From Pandoraea thiooxydans (GTDB lineage: Bacteria > Pseudomonadota > Gammaproteobacteria > Burkholderiales > Burkholderiaceae): a DNA stretch of 64,000 nucleotides. Of this stretch, positions 58,542 to 64,000 are shown piece after piece. The notes under the pieces were generated by a model. That model saw only the letters and a list, made by a program, of their open reading frames with translations, was not told where the DNA came from and did not search any database. Where the stretch lies: the NCBI RefSeq assembly GCF_001931675.1, contig NZ_CP014839.1:310001-374000 (forward strand), written 5' to 3'. Each line of letters starts with the position of its first letter. Positions within the stretch are counted from its first letter, which is position 1. A program made the translations under genes and the position numbers.

Positions 58542-59123
58542 ATGCGCAATGCATGGTGGCGCGCAATCCCCCGGGCGAGCGGCGTGACCCTGGTCGAACT
58601 CCTGATCGTGCTGGCCATCGTCGGCTCGCTCGCCTTGGCCGTGACACCTTCGCTGCAAGGTGTGATGGGCCGTCTGGCCCTGCGCAGCGCCGCCCGCGAT
58701 TTTCTGGCGACACTGCACCATGCGCGCGCTGCCGCGCTTGCCCGTCAGGCGCGCGTGGTGGTCGCGCCGCTCGATGGCGCCGACTGGTCGTCCGGCTGGA
58801 TCACGTTCGTCGACAGCAACCTGAACAACCGGCACGATCTGGGCGAGGCCATATTGATACGCCAGTTGGCGCTGCGCGGCGGGATCGTTGCGACGTCGCG
58901 TCAGAGCGGTGGTGAGGCGATGCCCTTTATCGCTTACGCGGCCAATGGCTACACCCGCGCGGGTCGTTGGAACTGGCTGTCGGGAACGGTCACGTTTCGG
59001 CAAGGCGACGAAGCCCGCGCCATTGTGGTGAATGCGCTCGGACGGGCCAGACTGACCGATGCGGCGCCGGCATCGCCACCGGTTGCCCCGGCAACCTCCA
59101 CGGACAGGTTGCGAGCCTCATAG
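58542..59123 (+). CDS. fimT: Pseudopilin FimT (GspH/FimT family)
   Basis: 193 residues from MRNAWWRAIPRASGVTLVELLIVLAIVGSLAL. Prepilin cleavage is predicted after the Gly of SGVTLVEL. The GspH domain shows RSAARDFLATLHHARAAALARQARV and SSGWITFVDSNLNNRHD. FimT-like proteins bind DNA or support pilus assembly in related bacteria. The C-terminal tail is proline/alanine-rich. It ends the minor pilin cluster; the convergent reductase gene begins 8 bp later on the other strand. Confidence 0.88.
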   Translation: MRNAWWRAIPRASGVTLVELLIVLAIVGSLALAVTPSLQGVMGRLALRSAARDFLATLHHARAAALARQARVVVAPLDGADWSSGWITFVDSNLNNRHDLGEAILIRQLALRGGIVATSRQSGGEAMPFIAYAANGYTRAGRWNWLSGTVTFRQGDEARAIVVNALGRARLTDAAPASPPVAPATSTDRLRAS

Positions 59124-59130
59124 GCCGCGC

Positions 59131-60462
59131 TCAGCGCATTTCGAACCATTCACGGTGAAAGCGCCGGCCAGGCAGCCCGGTGGCGCGCCAGGCACGCTGC
59201 AGCGCCGCGCCGAAGCGGGCCGGGCCGCAGAACCACAGCTCGGCACCGGCCGGATCGTGCAGTCCCGCGGTGATCGCTTCGAAGTCGAGCGGTCGTTGGC
59301 GCGCGCTGTCGACCAGCACGAGCGTCACGCCCGTCTGCGTGCAAAGCGCGCGCAACCGCGGTACGTAGGGATCCTTTGCGGTGTCGCGCGTGCAGTAAAA
59401 GAATGTCACCGACGGCGAGCGGCGGCCGAGCCAGCGCAAATATTCGAGACGCGCCAGAAATGGTGTCAGGCCGATGCCGCCGGCGACCCAGACCTGCTCG
59501 CTAGCCGTGCCGCGAAAATCGAAGCCGCCATAGGGTCCTTCGATCGTGACCGGCTGTGCGAGCGCCAACCGTCTGGCGAGCTGCCCGGTGTAGTCACCGA
59601 GCGCCTTGATGACAAAACGGATTTTCCTCGCCTGCGGGTCGGCGCCGGCAATCGTGAATGGGTGTGGTCCCTCGGCGGGATCGAAGCAGACGTAGGCGAA
59701 TTGCCCCGGCCGATGCGGCAGGCTGCGTGTGTCCAGCGTGCACTCGACTTCCAGCATGCCATCATGGGCTTCGAGCCAGGTGATCGTTCCGTTCACGCGC
59801 CGGTGCCGCCCGACTCCGCCAGTGGCGGACACGGCGGCCGCGGCGCCCCCCAATAATGCGCTCAGCCCGACCAGCGCGCCGAGCGGTGTGAGGCGCAATT
59901 GCGGCGGCAGTAGCAGCAGCGCATGCCAGGTCGTCGCCAAATACAGCAATGCCGATAGCCGGTGTGTTTTGCGGAACCAGCGATAAGGAATGCTGCGCAA
60001 CAGCGCAATAGCAATCAGCGCGCACAGCAGCGTACCGTTGGCCAGTTCGGCCATTTCCTGCGTCGCTGCGTTCCAGTCCAGGCCAACTTGTCTCGACGCG
60101 TCGGCCGACTGTGCGGTGCGAATTCGGGCGAGTCCATCGGGAAGCCATTCCAGGATGCAATGGAGCAACACCACTGCGCCGGTCGCAATGCCTGCCCATT
60201 TGTGCAGCCGGTAGCACCGGTCGAGTCCGCCCAACGGTTTCTCGATCCAGCGCCAGCGCATTACCACCACGATCGCCAGCGTCAGCAGCACGTAGGCCCA
60301 GACTCCGCTGAGCACGATGGCTTCGCGCGCCAGCACGGCAGTGCTTGGTGGCGCGGAGAATAGATCGCGCGGAGCGCTGAGCGACCAGAGCACGGCAACC
60401 AATAAGGTAACGCCCAGCAGAAGTCGGCCCAGGGATTGTTCAGCGGCTTTCGTTGGAAACAT
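59131..60462 (-). CDS. Ferric-reductase-like flavocytochrome membrane protein
   Basis: 443 residues from MFPTKAAEQSLGRLLL; the longer upstream frame is rejected. The N-terminal half is a ferric-reductase-like transmembrane domain with heme-ligand histidines in HKWAGIATGAVVLLHCILEW and KTHRLSALLYLATTWHAL. The C-terminal half is a ferredoxin-NADP reductase-type module: RPGQFAYVCFDP (FAD), HPFTIAGADP, GGIGLTPFLARLEY (NAD binding) and ELWFCGPARF. It would pass electrons from NAD(P)H through FAD to heme and across the membrane. Acceptor unknown; NOX/FRE-like or iron-reductase roles are possible. It is divergent from a cytochrome b561 gene, with a 355-bp gap between. Confidence 0.9.
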   Translation of the reverse strand: MFPTKAAEQSLGRLLLGVTLLVAVLWSLSAPRDLFSAPPSTAVLAREAIVLSGVWAYVLLTLAIVVVMRWRWIEKPLGGLDRCYRLHKWAGIATGAVVLLHCILEWLPDGLARIRTAQSADASRQVGLDWNAATQEMAELANGTLLCALIAIALLRSIPYRWFRKTHRLSALLYLATTWHALLLLPPQLRLTPLGALVGLSALLGGAAAAVSATGGVGRHRRVNGTITWLEAHDGMLEVECTLDTRSLPHRPGQFAYVCFDPAEGPHPFTIAGADPQARKIRFVIKALGDYTGQLARRLALAQPVTIEGPYGGFDFRGTASEQVWVAGGIGLTPFLARLEYLRWLGRRSPSVTFFYCTRDTAKDPYVPRLRALCTQTGVTLVLVDSARQRPLDFEAITAGLHDPAGAELWFCGPARFGAALQRAWRATGLPGRRFHREWFEMR

Positions 60463-60817
60463 GGTGAGTGGTTCGGATGGACTGAGTCGGCACGACTGTA
60501 TCGATATCCGCTGCCGGGCGCGGCGGGAAGGCGTCACTGGAGAGATAAGAATTTGCCGGCCCTGGCTTCGGAATGTTTCCGACTCCGCCGATCGGGCGTG
60601 GGCTCGCCCGATCGGCCTGTCGGGATTGCCGTGGGACGGGGTGGTGGTGGGAATTGTCTTAACGTGCGGCGGCGCGGTTCTGCCACGGCCGCCTCTTTTT
60701 CTCGTTCAGCAGTCTCGCTCCCGGCAGCACAATGCAGGCGGTGAAATCACTGACCTGTTGCCCGCGCGTGCGATTGCAGCCATTACGGCTTCGCCCATGG
60801 GGGTAACGATTTTTTGG
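60463..60817. other. 355-bp divergent region between the flavocytochrome and cytochrome b561 genes
   Basis: I see no gene. The main structure is a perfect inverted repeat at 60587-60616 (separate entry), with nothing else recognised. Confidence 0.5.
60587..60616. repeat. Perfect 12-bp inverted repeat, hairpin-forming
   Basis: GCCGATCGGGCG (60587-60598) and CGCCCGATCGGC (60605-60616) around a TGGGCT loop. No T-run follows, so it is not a normal terminator. It sits midway in a divergent control region. Confidence 0.85.
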
Positions 60818-61345
60818 ATGAATCAATCGATCATGAAGACTCAAAAATTCCCGCCGCTGGCGGTTGTGCTGCACTGGCTGTTTGCCGCTCTGATTATCTG
60901 GGGCATTTTTTCCGGCTTTTACGCGTCGTTCGGCAAGCCGAGCCCGGCGGTGTTCAATTGGATTTCATTTATCAATGTGTCGGCCACCGCGCTGTTCACG
61001 CCGCTGTTTTTCTTCCGCGTCTTTTACCGCATGACTTTTCGCGCGCCGCCGCTGACCGAGCTCAGCGTGCCCAACGTTGTGGTGGCCAAGGGGGTGCAGG
61101 TCCTGATTTATTCGATGGCATTGGTGTCGTTCGTATCGGGCTGGCTCATGATGTCGCGGCCCGTGAACGTCTTTAACCTGATTCACATTCCTCAGCCGTT
61201 GCACGATCCGCGAGTCCTGGCGATGTGGGTGAGTATCCACTTCTACTCGAACGCCTTGCTGGCCGGATTTGTCTTTCTGCATGTCGCCGGCGTACTCAAG
61301 CATCAGGTGATGGGCAAGCGCATTTTGCAGCGCATGGCATTCTGA
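60818..61345 (+). CDS. Cytochrome b561-family membrane protein
   Basis: 175 residues from MNQSIMKTQKFPPLAVVLHWLFAALII; a start at the second Met (60833) is an alternative. Four hydrophobic segments carry the heme-ligating histidines in VVLHWLF, HIPQPLHD, VSIHFYSNALL and VFLHVAGVLKH, as in the bacterial cytochrome b561 (YodB/CybB) family. It is probably a quinone-linked diheme electron carrier in the inner membrane, perhaps in superoxide handling. It is divergent from a flavocytochrome gene, so the two could be in one redox context. Confidence 0.9.
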   Translation: MNQSIMKTQKFPPLAVVLHWLFAALIIWGIFSGFYASFGKPSPAVFNWISFINVSATALFTPLFFFRVFYRMTFRAPPLTELSVPNVVVAKGVQVLIYSMALVSFVSGWLMMSRPVNVFNLIHIPQPLHDPRVLAMWVSIHFYSNALLAGFVFLHVAGVLKHQVMGKRILQRMAF

Positions 61346-61394
61346 CCGGGATCCACCGCGGTGCCACCCCGGCCGACCAGGCGCGGCGCGTCGG

Positions 61395-61862
61395 TCACGG
61401 CGGGGAGAAATCGTCGTCGCTGTTCGGTGCGCCACGCGTTGTGCCGGCGGTGTCGCCGCCGGCGGTCGCGGCTTGCCACAGCGCGTAGCCTTTCCATGCG
61501 AGCATGCCGAATGCGCCCCATTTGGCCAACGGCCGCGCGAATTTACCCAGCCGGGTGCGCGTCAATCCGGTCAGGACGAGCGAGGCAACCGAGCTCAGGT
61601 ACGGATAACGCTGCAACAGGCCACTGAGCGTCAGCAGGCGCTGTGCGGCGGATTGCCCGCGACCGCGCGCCAGCAGGCGCACCCAGCCAAAGCCGCGCGC
61701 GGCGCTGCGCCATTGGTCGAGGGCCTCGCCAAGTTCGGCGCGCTCGACGGTGATGCGGGTCAGCACGATCTCCTTGCGCAACGCCAGCAGGTCGCGCCGA
61801 GCGTAATGCGAACGGTGCGGTCGCGGCCGCATGCGAGACGGGTCAGGCGAGCGGGGTGCCAT
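61395..61862 (-). CDS. Hypothetical small membrane-associated protein (YqjK-like position)
   Basis: About 155 residues from MAPRSPDPSRM to the end FSPP. The N-terminus is basic (RPHRSHYARRDLLALRKEIVLTR), then a hydrophobic region YLSSVASLVLTGLTRTRLG and GAFGMLAWKGYALWQA. Length and position after the YqjE- and YqjD-like genes resemble yqjK of enterobacteria, but the similarity is weak, and I cannot assign a family. It starts just after the YqjE-like gene ends on the same strand. Confidence 0.65.
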   Translation of the reverse strand: MAPRSPDPSRMRPRPHRSHYARRDLLALRKEIVLTRITVERAELGEALDQWRSAARGFGWVRLLARGRGQSAAQRLLTLSGLLQRYPYLSSVASLVLTGLTRTRLGKFARPLAKWGAFGMLAWKGYALWQAATAGGDTAGTTRGAPNSDDDFSPP

Positions 61863-61867
61863 GGCGT

Positions 61868-62251
61868 TCAGTCTCCGCGCAGTGCATCGCGATCTTTCTG
61901 AAATTCGTTGAGGGTTGCCTCGAACGGCAGCGGCGCCTCGCGCAGCATGCGCCGCGCCAGCGCCGCGCAGATCAGCCCGGCCACCAGATAAATCACCGCG
62001 ATCGCGCACAGGGCTTGCCAGCGGTAGGTGTCCCAGAACAGTACGGCGACCAGCGCGGTCAAGGTGATCAGCGCCAGCAGGCCGAACAGCATGCCGGTGA
62101 GCCCGAGAAAGGCGATTGTCAGCAGGCGATCCTTTTCCTCGCTCAGTTCGATGCCGATCAATTCCAGCCGGGATTGAACGATCTCGAGCGCTACGCCGAC
62201 CGTGCGGCGCAGCGAGGGACGGCCCGCAGCGGAGCGGTCGTTGTCGGTCAT
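61868..62251 (-). CDS. YqjE/phage-holin-like small membrane protein
   Basis: 127 residues from MTDNDRSAAGRPSLRR, with RLELIGIELSEEKDRLLTIAFLGLTGMLFG and a second hydrophobic pair (ALCAIAVIYLVAGLICAAL), the DUF1469/YqjE pattern (superfamily annotated as phage holin-like). It is not a phage gene here: neighbours are the ElaB/YqjD-like and YqjK-like genes. In enterobacteria this group is stress-linked and associates with the inner membrane. Role unknown. Confidence 0.85.
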   Translation of the reverse strand: MTDNDRSAAGRPSLRRTVGVALEIVQSRLELIGIELSEEKDRLLTIAFLGLTGMLFGLLALITLTALVAVLFWDTYRWQALCAIAVIYLVAGLICAALARRMLREAPLPFEATLNEFQKDRDALRGD

Positions 62252-62273
62252 CGGTGTCGGCCGCGTGCCCGCT

Positions 62274-62582
62274 TTATTTGCGATTGATCAGCAAGCCGAG
62301 CAGCAGGCCGACGCCGGCGGCGATACCAACCGCTTGCCAGGGATGGTCATGCACGTAGTCATCGGTGGCGCGCGCCGCCAGCTTGCTTTTCTCCACGACC
62401 ACGACCTGGACATCGGAGGCCTTCTCCTTCGCCTGCTTGAGCAGGGCCATGGCATTTTCGCGCAATTCGGTGGCACGCTCGCCAGTGGCGTTGGTGGCTT
62501 GTTTGAGCAGATCTTCCGCGTCGGCGAGTACCGCCTTGATATCGGTCATGAGCTTCTCCTTATTGGCTTGCGATTGCGACAT
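62274..62582 (-). CDS. ElaB/YqjD/DUF883-family inner-membrane protein
   Basis: 102 residues. AGGA with six bases spacing picks the ATG at 62582 (MSQSQANKEK) over the ATG two codons upstream. A long charged helix (LMTDIKAVLADAEDLLKQATNATGE, KEKASDVQVVVVEKSK) is followed by the C-terminal anchor WQAVGIAAGVGLLLGLLINRK, as in ElaB/YqjD. These tail-anchored proteins bind ribosomes or sit at the inner membrane in stationary phase in E. coli. It leads the minus-strand YqjD-YqjE-YqjK-like trio. Confidence 0.92.
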   Translation of the reverse strand: MSQSQANKEKLMTDIKAVLADAEDLLKQATNATGERATELRENAMALLKQAKEKASDVQVVVVEKSKLAARATDDYVHDHPWQAVGIAAGVGLLLGLLINRK

Positions 62583-62674
62583 GGTCATTCCTGCATGAAT
62601 ACGAATACGTCAGTGTCTATGCTACCCCGGGTTGGCATGCGTTGCCACGAAACGACAACCGGCGGAGACCCATA

Positions 62675-62694
62675 TAGCAAAAAATTATTTGCTA
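62675..62694. promoter_or_regulatory. AT-rich inverted repeat upstream of the peroxiredoxin gene
   Basis: TAGCAAA and TTTGCTA (62675-62681 and 62688-62694) with a 6-bp spacer, in a strongly AT-rich block otherwise unlike its GC-rich surroundings. A LysR-type regulator site such as OxyR is possible (ATAG-N7-TTAT is a partial match) but not shown. Confidence 0.4.
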
Positions 62695-62730
62695 CTGATT
62701 TTATATTCCTTTTGCCGGCCTCCCGCATCC

Positions 62731-62736
62731 TATAAT
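62731..62736 (+). promoter_or_regulatory. Candidate -10 box of the peroxiredoxin gene
   Basis: A consensus TATAAT lies 40 bp before the ATG; a -35 at proper spacing is weak. The upstream AT-rich block could serve as a UP element. Confidence 0.45.
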
Positions 62737-62776
62737 CTTCTAAGACCGCAATGAAGCACCTCAAGGAGACCATGTC

Positions 62777-63415
<639 letters not shown>

Positions 63416-63458
63416 TTCGGCATCGAGTTTCGCGGCGTGCGATCCATGCCGTATTTCG

Positions 63459-63490
63459 GGCCCACCGCTGACACGGTGGGCCATTTTTAT
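63459..63490 (+). terminator. Rho-independent terminator after the peroxiredoxin gene
   Basis: GGCCCACCG (63459-63467) and CGGTGGGCC (63474-63482) around a CTGACA loop, followed by ATTTTTAT. It lies 44 bp after the stop codon and faces the convergent dehydrogenase gene. Confidence 0.9.
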
Positions 63491-63497
63491 TGGTGCT

Positions 63498-64000
63498 TCA
63501 GAAAAACGCCTGGATGCCGGTTTGCGCGCGCCCCAGAATAAGCGCATGGATATCGTGGGTGCCTTCGTAGGTGTTGACGACTTCCAGGTTGACCAGATGG
63601 CGTGCCACGCCGAACTCGTCGGAGATGCCGTTGCCGCCCAGCATGTCGCGCGCCAGGCGGGCCACGTCGAGTGCCTTGCCGCATGAGTTGCGTTTCATGA
63701 TCGAGGTGATTTCGACGGCCGCCGTGCCTTCGTCTTTCATGCGGCCCAGCCGCAGGCAGCCCTGCAGACCCAGCGTGATCTCGGTCTGCATGTCGGCCAG
63801 CTTTTTCTGAATCAGCTGGTTGGCCGCGAGCGGGCGGCCGAACTGATGCCGGTCGAGCACATACTGGCGAGCCGTGTGCCAGCAGGCTTCGGCCGCACCA
63901 AGCGCGCCCCATGCGATGCCGTAGCGCGCCGAATTCAGGCACGTGAACGGACCCTTGAGGCCACTCACGCCGGGCATCAGATTCTCTTCCGGCACGAACA
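63498..64000 (-). CDS. gcdH: Glutaryl-CoA dehydrogenase-like acyl-CoA dehydrogenase (C-terminal part, cut by window edge)
   Basis: The C-terminal 167 residues of an acyl-CoA dehydrogenase reading on the minus strand toward 63498. Motifs include [20 protein letters not shown], the [24 protein letters not shown] helix, and [17 protein letters not shown]. The catalytic-region [20 protein letters not shown] follows. The pattern fits glutaryl-CoA dehydrogenase, which makes crotonyl-CoA from glutaryl-CoA in lysine and tryptophan catabolism. The N-terminal FAD domain lies outside the window, so the call rests on C-terminal motifs only. Confidence 0.85.
   Translation of the reverse strand, partial: FVPEENLMPGVSGLKGPFTCLNSARYGIAWGALGAAEACWHTARQYVLDRHQFGRPLAANQLIQKKLADMQTEITLGLQGCLRLGRMKDEGTAAVEITSIMKRNSCGKALDVARLARDMLGGNGISDEFGVARHLVNLEVVNTYEGTHDIHALILGRAQTGIQAFF

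Noticed and set aside
61868..62251. Phage holin gene as a prophage mark
   Set aside because: The protein belongs to the YqjE-like group and sits in a housekeeping YqjD-YqjE-like trio; no other phage genes are near.

Overview
The window is about 64 kb of high-GC DNA, gene-dense on both strands. The heat-shock genes, glycolytic genes and the purC-purE-purK order look like a Burkholderiaceae chromosome (Burkholderia, Paraburkholderia or Pandoraea type). That assignment rests on recognised protein similarity and gene order; no rRNA or other taxonomic marker is present. I saw no tRNA or rRNA gene, insertion sequence, phage or CRISPR array.

Left edge (1-15.6 kb): a truncated acyl-CoA synthetase gene is divergent from a Crp/Fnr-type regulator gene. 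After a 0.9 kb gap comes the most unusual locus. A 2366-residue repeat protein has an LEPR-type N-terminus, a DUF4347 domain with a His/Cys pair, and twelve alternating beta-rich repeats. It is followed by a TolC-like lipoprotein, a HlyD-like periplasmic adaptor, a second adaptor with a long cytosolic N-terminus, and an M50 (site-2-protease-like) membrane protein fused to a PqqD-like and a HlyD-like domain. No ABC ATPase is encoded. I infer a secretion or surface-assembly system for the giant protein in which the M50 fusion replaces the usual type I ABC exporter.

Core block (15.6-34.5 kb): groES-groEL sits behind a textbook CIRCE element and overlapping promoters. A long minus-strand run follows: ilvE, a zinc-finger gene, waaF, an NTF2-like gene, a YheT hydrolase gene, a conserved hypothetical gene and moaC. 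Divergent azlC-azlD precede pgk, pyk and fbaA (glycolysis), purC-purE-purK (purine synthesis), a Sua5-type tRNA t6A gene, an amidase gene and a sterol-desaturase-family gene.

Envelope and regulation (34.6-40.4 kb): dacB (PBP4-type) is divergent from an OmpR/QseBC-like two-component pair. A DegP/DegQ protease gene preceded by a PmrA-box-like repeat and a small secreted beta-domain protein follow.

Molybdenum hydroxylase block (40.5-48.5 kb): xdhC is divergent from coxS-coxL-coxM-coxD-coxE-coxG and a DNA-binding-only ModE gene. CoxL carries the form II active-site loop AYRGAGR, so true CO oxidation is not supported. A TetR gene with an AcrR-like palindrome controls a complete RND efflux pump (48.6-55.4 kb), followed by an acyl-CoA-binding protein gene.

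Right part (56-64 kb): a minor type IV pilin cluster (pilV, pilW, pilX, pilE, fimT) lacks pilY1. It is followed by a flavin/heme reductase-like membrane protein gene, a cytochrome b561 gene, a YqjD-YqjE-like stress membrane trio, a 1-Cys peroxiredoxin gene, and the 3' part of a glutaryl-CoA dehydrogenase-like gene cut by the window edge.
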